Below, piece by piece: positions 1 to 6,360 of a DNA stretch of 6,623 nt. Under the pieces are notes generated by a model. That model made no database searches, was not told the origin of the DNA, and saw only the letters and a program-made list of their open reading frames with translations. Each line of letters opens with the position of its first letter. The first letter of the stretch is position 1. Origin of the DNA: CAZFQD01 sp964520885 (GTDB taxonomy: Bacteria > Bacillota > Clostridia > Oscillospirales > SIG519); assembly GCA_964520885.1 (NCBI GenBank), contig CAZFQD010000119.1, positions 1 to 6,623 of the forward strand, written 5' to 3'. The translations under genes and the position numbers were made by a program.

Positions 1-92
1 CTTCAAGAAAAAACAAATTCCCTACTAATAAAAAACGGTCAATGTAAATTTATGGAAGCTTAGCTTTATGACATTGGACGTCAGATAGCGTG

Positions 93-113
93 ATAAAGCA
101 ATCTATAAAGCAA
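93..113 (-). repeat. 9-bp direct repeat with 12-bp period across the stop codon of the surface-protein remnant
   Basis: ATAAAGCAA occurs at 93-101 and again at 105-113 on the plus strand. The TAG that ends the surface-protein frame (103-105) sits between the two copies. A 12-base duplication preserves frame and could have created the stop. Chance is possible in AT-rich DNA. Confidence 0.5.
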
Positions 114-618
114 ACAAAGCAGGTCCTACAAATAAAATTCCTGCATCTGAAGTGTTAGGACTGTTTGGACTATTTTCAGTAATAACATAATTGCTAAAAC
201 TATTGGCTACAAATTCTGCAAAACCATTGTTAACAGTTACCGTTACATTTTCAATGCTTCCATCAGCTTTAATATGAATAAGTTTAATTGGTTTTCCCAC
301 ATATTCGGCAGGTATCGGCAATGAAATATTAACCGTTCCGTTTGGCTGAACCTTTTGATTATCAACTAAAAACGAAATATCATATACTGCTATAATCTTT
401 CCGTTTACTTCAATTGCAGTCTTTTGTGTTCCTGTTATAATAGTTGTATTCTCTTTAACTACATTAAGAACTACATTACTATCAAATACTCCGGTATTAT
501 ATTCTGCTTTCACATTAGTCACACTATCAGTTTTGGTAATAACCGGAATTGGTGTCGGCGTTGGAGTTGGTGTAGCCGTTGGTGTTGCAGTTGGTGTCGG
601 TGAACTTGAATTGAAATT
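103..618 (-). pseudogene. 3' remnant of a surface protein gene (Pro-Thr linker, beta-rich domain, truncated LPXTG-like tail)
   Basis: The frame is open from just after a TGA at 619-621 down to a TAG at 103-105, with no ATG at its beginning. The GTG at 520-522 lies inside the coding frame and has no convincing SD, so I treat this as a gene that has lost its 5' end. In order it encodes a short Ser/Asn stretch, a 19-residue Pro-Thr linker (544-600), a beta-rich domain of about 105 residues, and a tail reading SPNTSDAGILFVGPALFAL. The domain carries the pattern VQPNGTVNISLPIP, then a DG turn, then SFSNYVI. From memory, this pattern occurs just before cell-wall anchors in clostridial surface proteins. 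The tail resembles a sortase-type signal (NTSD in place of a T-G motif, then hydrophobic residues), but it stops after about 12 hydrophobic residues with no basic end. Upstream it runs directly into the URO-D remnant in the same frame as that gene's start codon. The call as a remnant is firm; anchoring by sortase is inference. Confidence 0.75.
544..600 (-). repeat. Pro-Thr linker, short-period repeat
   Basis: Nineteen codons alternate Pro with Thr, Ala or Ile (PTPTATPTATPTPTPTPIP). At the DNA level this is a roughly 6-base periodic repeat built from CCA/CCG and ACA/ACT/ACG codons. Linkers like this separate domains in extracellular clostridial proteins. Such low-complexity DNA is prone to slippage and recombination, and the chimeric junction lies immediately upstream. 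Confidence 0.85.
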
Positions 619-619
619 T

Positions 620-909
620 CAAATGCAACGAAATAAAATATTTAATCTCTTGTTTGAGCGAAAAATCCCAGTGCATTTGCGGAGAAACTTCTGAAAATAT
701 CTGAGCATTTCCGCATCCCCAAAGTTGATTAGTAGGAGCATTATAATGCAAATTATCCTCTTTTTCAAGAGCATTTGTATATCCATATTCAAATCATTAA
801 TGCTTTTCCATTTTGTAATTCTTTCTGCATTAGCTGAGCCTTTTGCAAATTCGACTTTTTGCTTAGCCAATTGCCTTAGAATGTTAATATCATTTTTACT
901 TGTGTGCAT
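620..909 (-). pseudogene. Remnant of a uroporphyrinogen-decarboxylase (URO-D) superfamily gene, internally deleted and frame-shifted
   Basis: From the ATG at 907-909 the first frame reads like the N-terminus of the URO-D-like proteins common in clostridia: NDINILRQLAKQKVEFA, then NAERITKWKSINDL. This match ends near 785-798. From about there to 635 a different frame encodes a piece from much later in the same family, with YGYTNALEKED, then LWGCGNAQIFSEVSPQMHWD and FSLKQEIKYF. From memory of the family, LWGCGNAQIFSEVSPEMHWE lies more than half way along a protein of about 400 residues. So roughly 170-190 codons are missing at the join, and everything after EIKYF is also missing, including the usual YYGCCEPL segment. 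The initial frame ends at TGA 619-621. Members of this superfamily include cobalamin-dependent methyltransferases; this copy cannot fold or function as one. It follows the 1026-3062 gene by 116 bases on the same strand, so it was probably once the next gene of that operon. The family assignment rests on motif recognition without a search. Confidence 0.75.
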
Positions 910-948
910 ATTCTCTCTTGATAATATAGTTAGTGTCTATATCATACG

Positions 949-955
949 CTCCTTT
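949..955 (-). promoter_or_regulatory. SD-like AAAGGAG upstream of the URO-D remnant
   Basis: AAAGGAG lies 3 bases before an ATG at 943-945. That ATG is in frame with the ATG at 907-909, but a TAG (937-939) follows after one more codon. The site is too close to the first ATG and too far from the second (about 39 bases) to serve either well, which fits a decayed translation start. Confidence 0.4.
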
Positions 956-1025
956 CAAGTTTTCTTTTCTTATTTGTAGTTCGTTTTCAAGTAGAATTTT
1001 AAAAACATTTCATAATCTTTTTATT

Positions 1026-3062
1026 TTAATCTGTTAGTGCTACCTCTTCTACACCTATACACTCTAACAAGCTTATATCAAAATTAACCTTATCCTTAAA
1101 TGCATTAATGATTGCTTTTAAAAATAAATTGTCATTTGTATTCAACCCGATATCCCCAAATAACAGTTCAATATTATTTGTGGCTTTCAGCAAATCGTTT
1201 TCGCCATATTGCACACAATAAAATTTAGGCTCATTAAACTCTAATCCTAATTCATAAAAATAAAATGTATTGTTTGAAAAAATATTTGTGTTAGGCAAAA
1301 CTCTGTTTTCTTTCCAAAAATTTTTTAATTCCGGATAATGTTTGAAATGCGGTTGTGCATCAAAATCATTATTCTCAAATTCTTTTTTCCAATTTTCCAT
1401 TAATCCTTGTACTCTATTCGCACCCCATCCATTTAACCAAAAGCTCATAAAATACGGTTTGGGACAGTCAATAAAAAGATTATTCCTTGTAATAATATAA
1501 GAGCCGCCATTGTTAAAAATGGTTGTACTGTACTCAGTGTTAGATGAACCGATTTTGTAGAAAATATTTTCCTCTATTGTAATCCCCATCGTGCACCAAT
1601 CCGGATAAATAGCCCCCATTTTTTTATATTCGCCGTCATTACCGATGTGGTGGAAATAGTTGCGTCGAATGATGGTCCCTCTTCTACATCCACTATGGTC
1701 CGCATTATAAATTGCTCCCATATCTCTAAAGTAACTAATAGAATTAAAAAATTCATTATACTCAAATAAATGATCATTGCCACTGAAAGTAATAGCCATA
1801 TGAGGATTGTTAAAAATTACATTTCTCGTGATAATATGATTTACCCCCCGTACTACAACAGCCGGATGATAACTGCAATACCTATTACCGTTATTATGTA
1901 TTGTGCAATTCTTTACAATATTACTCCCACCAGTAAGATCTTTCCTATCGCCCCCCGAAAGTATAATACCACTTCCGCCGACATTACTTATTGTGCAGTT
2001 TTCTATAGCACAATAATTTCCACCCATAACTATTCCATTACCTGCAATATTTGATATATTGCAATTTTTAATAACAACTCCGCTACAACCCGAAGCAATA
2101 ATTGCACTATCTCTTGAAATATTAATATTTAAACCATCTATTATTATGTTTTCAGCACCACTAATGTCAAAGAGTGGGGTTTCAAGAGATGTTAGCTCAA
2201 TATTTTCTATATTATCCCAATGTGTTGGTGGAATAAAGTATAATATTTGGTTATCTCTATCAATGAAGTATTCTCCGGGCAAACTTAATTCACAGAATAA
2301 GTTTTCAAAATAAAAACGGTTTTGTAGTAGTGGAACGCCATGTTTATGTTCAGTTATTTTTTGAATACCACTTATTTCACCGTAAGCTATCATCATATTA
2401 TTGCTTTTTATATCAAAATGAGCTACCTTGTTATGTGTATGCTCCCAATCAAAACCCAAGATTCCGTCAATCCATATATCGGATTCGTTTCCCCATAATT
2501 TTGGTCTGTCAAAATCGTATTTAACTATACCTCCTCTATTTAGAAACTCATCACTATTTAAAGTTGGTCCTTCATCTATAACATCACAAAATTGAACCGT
2601 GCTTTCTTTCGGCCATTTAGAAAGTGTTTGACGCTTACCGTTTATGTATAATTCTGCTTGAGCAATTGTATCTTCTAAGTTAAAACCGTAACGAGTAAGA
2701 TTACCTAAATTTTTAATATCATACTTTTTCAAATCAATAGATAGTACCCTATCAGACATTGATTTATCAATTAGTCTTTCCGCTATATTATTTGATATTT
2801 TTTCTATGTCATTAATATTTAATTCAATACAGCCTGTAAATACCGTTTCCTCATAAGATTCGGATCTAATAATTATAGGCTTTTCTTTAGAAGCCTTTAT
2901 TGAAAATGTTTGTGTTTCTTTTATTAGATAATTCCCAGGCAAAAACACAATTTCTCCACCCTCATTGATAAGCTGTTGAGCCTTACTTAATGAAGCTAAA
3001 GGGCTCGATTTGTTTCCTTCATTATTGTCGTTGCCATTTGGCGAAATATATACAATAGACAT
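1026..3062 (-). CDS. Cytoplasmic right-handed parallel beta-helix protein, probable glycan-active enzyme
   Basis: This gene encodes 678 residues with no signal peptide or membrane segment, so the product should be cytoplasmic. The N-terminus (residues 4-45) has the DUF1565-like start YISPNGNDNNEG with a PGNYLI strand. Residues 136-151 (AELYINGKRQTLSKWPKE) and 263-279 (GEYFIDRDNQILYFIPP) match the inserted strands seen in large beta-helix proteins of glycan-utilisation loci. The helix itself runs from about 290 to 535, with repeated coils such as VVIKNCNISNIAGNGIV and CAIENCTISNVGGSGII. The most conserved part is GGDR (370-373), HPAVVVRG (399-406), FSGNDHLFEYNEFF (426-439) and DMGAIY (447-452). 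Asp430, Glu434 and Asp447 are candidate active-site acids, by analogy only. The end (PHFKHYPELKNF, then NIFSNNTF) is also family-like. At 486-489 I read YPDW where relatives I remember have YLDD. The ATG is preceded by AAGGGGG with an 8-base gap. No specific hydrolase or lyase family can be assigned by eye. Confidence 0.9.
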   Translation of the reverse strand: MSIVYISPNGNDNNEGNKSSPLASLSKAQQLINEGGEIVFLPGNYLIKETQTFSIKASKEKPIIIRSESYEETVFTGCIELNINDIEKISNNIAERLIDKSMSDRVLSIDLKKYDIKNLGNLTRYGFNLEDTIAQAELYINGKRQTLSKWPKESTVQFCDVIDEGPTLNSDEFLNRGGIVKYDFDRPKLWGNESDIWIDGILGFDWEHTHNKVAHFDIKSNNMMIAYGEISGIQKITEHKHGVPLLQNRFYFENLFCELSLPGEYFIDRDNQILYFIPPTHWDNIENIELTSLETPLFDISGAENIIIDGLNINISRDSAIIASGCSGVVIKNCNISNIAGNGIVMGGNYCAIENCTISNVGGSGIILSGGDRKDLTGGSNIVKNCTIHNNGNRYCSYHPAVVVRGVNHIITRNVIFNNPHMAITFSGNDHLFEYNEFFNSISYFRDMGAIYNADHSGCRRGTIIRRNYFHHIGNDGEYKKMGAIYPDWCTMGITIEENIFYKIGSSNTEYSTTIFNNGGSYIITRNNLFIDCPKPYFMSFWLNGWGANRVQGLMENWKKEFENNDFDAQPHFKHYPELKNFWKENRVLPNTNIFSNNTFYFYELGLEFNEPKFYCVQYGENDLLKATNNIELLFGDIGLNTNDNLFLKAIINAFKDKVNFDISLLECIGVEEVALTD

Positions 3063-3070
3063 TTTTATTA

Positions 3071-3077
3071 CCCCCTT
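3071..3077 (-). promoter_or_regulatory. Shine-Dalgarno of the cytoplasmic beta-helix gene
   Basis: AAGGGGG lies 8 bases before the ATG at 3060-3062, which fixes that start. Its upstream edge overlaps the palindrome at 3075-3088 by three bases. Confidence 0.85.
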
Positions 3078-3088
3078 ATATATATAAG
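3075..3088. repeat. 14-bp perfect palindrome CTTATATATATAAG beside a ribosome-binding site
   Basis: The sequence is its own reverse complement and abuts the SD of the 1026-3062 gene. As RNA it could form only a weak A-U stem of about 5 pairs with a 4-base loop. As DNA it could be an operator half-site pair. It lies in the 98-base gap between two genes. No function is shown. Confidence 0.45.
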
Positions 3089-3160
3089 TTTCATTATCCT
3101 TTCTTTGAAAACTAATAAATAACTCAATATTTGCTAACTGACCCCGATTTCAAGCAAAGG

Positions 3161-4243
3161 CTATGATAAATTTCTTGGGTCAATTTTTATGTATAGTTTG
3201 TTATCAAATTCTATCGTAGCTTGTGCGATCAAGTCCTCAATAAGCAGATTATACTTATCATCAGCCATTTGATTTTTAATACTTTCCTTCGCATCCTCAA
3301 ATGTCCTATAATTATTGGCAGATATTTTGCGAACTTTACCTATACTTAATATGTCAAAATCATTTAAAACTTCAGTGGTTTGACCAACCTTTAACTTTCT
3401 GATTGCTACAGATAATTTTGGAGTTTTAATACTTTCAGTTCTCATTGTATCTTTATCAAACTTATTTATTTCATATTTTAGTTTTCCTTCAAGAATTTGA
3501 TTATAATATGATACAACTGTATTTATATCCGCACCCTGTTTAAGCTTAGAACAGATTTCAGACATAGTATTATTTATCAATTCTTTGTCTTTTTCTGAAG
3601 ATTTGTATTCTATTGAAATATAATCAAATTCATAATCGTCAGGAAGTTTATATGATTCTTTGTTTTTATCATAGAATTCTTTTATATCTTCTTCTTTAAT
3701 TAAATAGGTTTCCTCGAGCTTTTTCTTTAAATCGCTCACCATGTTGTTATACAATAATCTATAGTATTCGGAAATACTGTATTGCTTTTTCCCATATATA
3801 ACCTTTTTTTCTTTTACTGCACTTTCTCTACGATTATTCTCATTTTTTAGTTCACTTAAGAAATCAGAATAACTATTAGCAACAAAAACTCCTTCGGCTT
3901 TTGCCTTTATTTGCTGAACCTTTATCTTTACTAATTCTTCAGTAGTCAATTTTTTTAGCATATCTAATGGAATTTCTCCATTAACACTACTACTCCAAAA
4001 ATCTTTATTATCATCAACATCATATTTCTGTTTAAAATAACTCGTTACCTCGGATACCTTTGATTCCATAATAAGTTTATACTCATCAATAATAACCGAT
4101 TCATTATTAACTTTTAATATTATTTTATCGCTTATATTTTCTTTTGCAAAAATCTGCAAAATAATAATTAAGCTAAATATTAGGACAGAAATGAAAAAAA
4201 ATAAGTAAATAAACTTTTTATTTATATGCTTTGTAATCTTCAA
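3161..4243 (-). CDS. PrsA/SurA-like exported foldase with a degenerate parvulin region
   Basis: This gene encodes 360 residues. Residues 11-33 are one hydrophobic segment after a basic start (KITKHINKK). It is either a membrane anchor or a signal peptide, and there is no lipobox cysteine. Residues 40-115 fit the SurA/PrsA N-terminal chaperone pattern (KVNNESVIIDEYKLIM, then a Leu/Lys-rich helix ending KVQQIKAKAEG). Charged helices follow to about 195 (EEDIKEFYDKNKESYKLP is typical of the hinge before the isomerase domain). Residues 203-305 align in outline with parvulin: a strand at 205-213, LKQGADINTVVSYY, then KLKVGQTTEVLNDFDILSIGKV. However, the usual HILV motif is replaced by DYIS, so prolyl isomerase activity is doubtful and a holdase role is more likely. 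The start is TTG at 4241-4243, supported by AAGGATGGAG just upstream. A nearby ATG at 4251-4253 is in another frame and stops quickly. It lies between two beta-helix genes, which suggests it helps fold or export products of this locus. Confidence 0.88.
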   Translation of the reverse strand: MKITKHINKKFIYLFFFISVLIFSLIIILQIFAKENISDKIILKVNNESVIIDEYKLIMESKVSEVTSYFKQKYDVDDNKDFWSSSVNGEIPLDMLKKLTTEELVKIKVQQIKAKAEGVFVANSYSDFLSELKNENNRRESAVKEKKVIYGKKQYSISEYYRLLYNNMVSDLKKKLEETYLIKEEDIKEFYDKNKESYKLPDDYEFDYISIEYKSSEKDKELINNTMSEICSKLKQGADINTVVSYYNQILEGKLKYEINKFDKDTMRTESIKTPKLSVAIRKLKVGQTTEVLNDFDILSIGKVRKISANNYRTFEDAKESIKNQMADDKYNLLIEDLIAQATIEFDNKLYIKIDPRNLS

Positions 4244-4247
4244 TAAA

Positions 4248-4257
4248 CTCCATCCTT
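4248..4257 (-). promoter_or_regulatory. Shine-Dalgarno that decides the TTG start
   Basis: The minus strand reads AAGGATGGAG followed by TTTA and then TTG. The AAGGA core is 9 bases from the TTG, and a second GGAG is 4 bases away. No in-frame ATG or GTG offers a better start, so TTG is the supported initiation codon. The weak start codon probably lowers foldase output relative to the gene before it. Confidence 0.75.
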
Positions 4258-4270
4258 TTTTTATAGAATA

Positions 4271-4294
4271 AGGGGTTGGGATTTACCAACCCCT
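4271..4294 (-). terminator. Strong intercistronic hairpin (partial terminator or mRNA processing/stability element)
   Basis: AGGGGTTGG and CCAACCCCT form a perfect 9-bp GC-rich stem with a 6-base loop. A further 5-bp stem (TATAG with CTATA, 4262-4266 and 4298-4302) can close below it across a small internal loop. On the minus strand the stem is followed by TATTCTAT, which is only moderately U-rich, so it is not a textbook intrinsic terminator. It sits 71 bases after the stop of the secreted beta-helix gene and 13 bases before the SD of the foldase gene. It could reduce read-through or protect the 3' end of the first message. Confidence 0.7.
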
Positions 4295-4365
4295 CAACTA
4301 TAGTAATTATAAAAATTTTATGTAGCAATTAAATCCAATTTTTATTAAACTATCTTTATGAATTA

Positions 4366-6303
4366 CTAAGAACCAGCTGTAATTCCTACCAAACCTATTT
4401 GAGTATCCCAATAGTAGCCTGTTGTGCTTGATAGTTCAATTTTAATGTATTTAGTGCCAGCAGGTAAAGCTGCTGTTGGTTGATAATTTCTACCATGCCA
4501 ACCGGTCCCGGATACCCAAGTTGTAACAGTTGCAGTATTAAGAGTGTAAGTTGAATTATTAGGCGAAGTATATATCTTTATCTTGCTTGTGTCCGCAGAA
4601 GCATCGGCAGTATAAATAATAATATAATAATTCACTATTTCATTTGCATCATAATACTTTATATACTTTGTTGCAAGAGTAGTTCTACGTGCTCTTGAAG
4701 CATCTCCATCATAACGTGATACATTTGCTGTATCAAGTGTCCAACTTGTAGATTTTGAATAAATATTATCCCAATTGTTTAAAGGATCCCACATCTTTGT
4801 TCCGCCACTAAGAGATTCCGTAGCTCCTATATCAGTTGTGCCTGTCTTTGTAGTATTCCCCCAATAATCATATCCACCATCACTAGTAATATCTGTGCCT
4901 GCATCAATACATGGAGAATTTGAATTTAACATAAATCCTTCAACATCTTCGTTTAATCTTCCATCGGGACCCGGTGAGGCTGCCGGATCTACAAAATCTG
5001 GGTCAGATATTACCCTATGAGTATCGGTTGGTGGAGTCATCCCACCATAATAACTGTTATAATCATAAGTAAAATTATCTTCAAATGTGCTACTGGAATT
5101 AGCATAAAATATATTATTATTCAATACTGCACCCGAATTATCTTGGTTATAATATATTTCTATTGTTCCATCAGGATTATATACCGTATTATTGTATACA
5201 TGAACTAATGGATCGTTTATTCTAATGCTCCCTTGATGGTCAAACAAACTGATATTATATCTAACCTTTATGGTAACTAAATTTGCATTTGTTTGCTCAC
5301 ACGCAAGAAAAAATCCGCCTTCATTATCATGGCTATAGTTGTATTGCCAAATTTGTGTTCCATATAAGTCCAAATCTGCATCAAATGCTTGACCATCGTA
5401 TCCTGTATTAGGTCTTACGGTTCTCATTGCTTCATTATATTGAAATATTGAACTACCGCTACCTGTGTTAAAAATTGCACCTATTGCATTAAGATCAGCC
5501 CTGTCACCATTTACCCCTGCTCCATCACAAATATTGCTTTCTACAAGAGTATCTGCGACTACTGCATTCAACCAAATAGCATCACAACCAGTGTCAGTTA
5601 TAGAATTATTAAGAACAGAAATAATATTTGCCCCTGCTCCGGGTGATAAGAATATCCCGCCTCCATAAACATCATGTATATTGTTGTCCTCAATAATAAT
5701 AGCTGCAAAAACACCTGATATTTCACCATCGTCATAACCATCCATCTGAATTGCAGCACTATACCACTTATCAGTTCCCCACTCTGATACTCCATCTACA
5801 TCTGTTACTTCACAATTTCTTATTGTAACATAATATGTTCCACTTGGTGAATAAAGTAAAATCCCGTTTCTTTTTGCTTGTGAAACTGCAGAATTAGTAA
5901 CTTTTAGGTTCTCAATAATATAAAAGCAAGCATTTACAAGTTTTATTGCGGCTTGTGCTCCATTTCCATTAATAACTGGCAAATTACCAGTTGAATATTT
6001 GCCGAATGTTATATATTGTCCATAATCACCGCTACCGGAAGGTTCTAGAGTACCCGTCCATGAACATCCACATTTAAATAGTATTTGATCACCTGGTTCA
6101 AATGTCTGGGCGTTGACTTTTGTTAACGATTGCCATGGTGTTTCTGTACTTGTTCCGTTATTATCATCATCACCGGATACTGAGTCTACATAATATATAG
6201 TATCCTCAGCAAAAGCAACAAAAGTATAAGTAGTGGAAAATAAAGAAACAACTAAGATGATAGAAATTATAAAACACCATGTTGATTTTAATAATTTTTT
6301 CAT
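4366..6303 (-). CDS. Secreted right-handed beta-helix protein with C-terminal carbohydrate-binding-like domain
   Basis: This gene encodes 645 residues. Residues 1-32 are a classic signal peptide (MKKLLK, a hydrophobic core, then FVAFA before EDT), so the product is exported. Residues 36-75 form the N-terminal cap (YYVDSVSGDDDNNGTSTETP, then FEPGDQILFKCG), a start I recall from Paenibacillus and clostridial pectate-lyase-like beta-helix proteins. Residues 100-400 are beta-helix coils rich in Asn turns (IIEDNNIHD, VLNNSITD, VESNICD, FQYNEAM, WQYNYSHDNEGGFFL). AFDADLDLYG at 306-315 corresponds to an Asp-containing motif that precedes the YNYSHDN coil in relatives. Asp308 and Asp310 are candidate active-site or metal residues, by analogy. 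The cap is closed by DPDFVDP and SPCIDAGT through TDIGATE (434-496). Residues 504-645 are a separate beta-sandwich starting MWDPLNNWDNIYSKS, similar to discoidin/CBM-like appendages. The start is fixed by GGAGGT 9 bases upstream. The first gene of the cluster, it follows an unusual structured leader. The polysaccharide target is unknown. Confidence 0.93.
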   Translation of the reverse strand: MKKLLKSTWCFIISIILVVSLFSTTYTFVAFAEDTIYYVDSVSGDDDNNGTSTETPWQSLTKVNAQTFEPGDQILFKCGCSWTGTLEPSGSGDYGQYITFGKYSTGNLPVINGNGAQAAIKLVNACFYIIENLKVTNSAVSQAKRNGILLYSPSGTYYVTIRNCEVTDVDGVSEWGTDKWYSAAIQMDGYDDGEISGVFAAIIIEDNNIHDVYGGGIFLSPGAGANIISVLNNSITDTGCDAIWLNAVVADTLVESNICDGAGVNGDRADLNAIGAIFNTGSGSSIFQYNEAMRTVRPNTGYDGQAFDADLDLYGTQIWQYNYSHDNEGGFFLACEQTNANLVTIKVRYNISLFDHQGSIRINDPLVHVYNNTVYNPDGTIEIYYNQDNSGAVLNNNIFYANSSSTFEDNFTYDYNSYYGGMTPPTDTHRVISDPDFVDPAASPGPDGRLNEDVEGFMLNSNSPCIDAGTDITSDGGYDYWGNTTKTGTTDIGATESLSGGTKMWDPLNNWDNIYSKSTSWTLDTANVSRYDGDASRARRTTLATKYIKYYDANEIVNYYIIIYTADASADTSKIKIYTSPNNSTYTLNTATVTTWVSGTGWHGRNYQPTAALPAGTKYIKIELSSTTGYYWDTQIGLVGITAGS

Positions 6304-6312
6304 GATTTTATT

Positions 6313-6318
6313 ACCTCC
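6313..6318 (-). promoter_or_regulatory. Shine-Dalgarno of the secreted beta-helix gene
   Basis: GGAGGT lies 9 bases before the ATG at 6301-6303. It is the strongest functional SD in the window and fits an abundantly made secreted protein. It lies outside the hairpin array, so folding of the array would leave it exposed unless a longer-range pairing forms. Confidence 0.9.
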
Positions 6319-6360
6319 ATTAATTTTTTGTTATTTTTTGACTAAATAATACTATTTCGC

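Noticed and set aside
1..102. Terminator or further gene after the surface-protein remnant
   Set aside because: Only very short imperfect stems and no open frame of note are visible. There is a T-run on the minus strand near 31-36 but no convincing stem before it.
520..522. GTG as the start of a complete 139-residue protein
   Set aside because: The frame continues upstream through a Pro-Thr linker typical of a domain junction. The GTG lacks an SD at proper spacing, so it is an internal Val codon of a truncated gene.
544..602. CRISPR-like or minisatellite repeat
   Set aside because: The periodicity is about 6 bases with no spacers and is fully explained by Pro-Thr codons in the surface-protein frame.
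725..979. Plus-strand open frame rich in Ile, Phe and Leu, resembling a small membrane protein
   Set aside because: It is the antisense of the URO-D remnant, whose family motifs are clear on the minus strand. There is no SD, and the hydrophobicity follows from AT-rich antisense codons.
1770..2524. Three plus-strand open frames opposite the cytoplasmic beta-helix gene
   Set aside because: They are shadows of a strongly supported minus-strand gene, with Tyr/Ile-rich composition, no SD and no domain-like pattern.
4306..4338. TATAAT at 4306-4311 as a firm promoter for the foldase gene
   Set aside because: The -10 is perfect but there is no -35 at 16-18 bases, and TTGGAT is 21 bases away. In such AT-rich DNA the hexamer alone is not enough, so it is kept only as a possibility under a finding.
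5017..5795. Short open frames on both strands inside the secreted beta-helix gene
   Set aside because: They lie within a well-supported coding frame with an obvious repeat architecture, and have no SD or recognisable motif.
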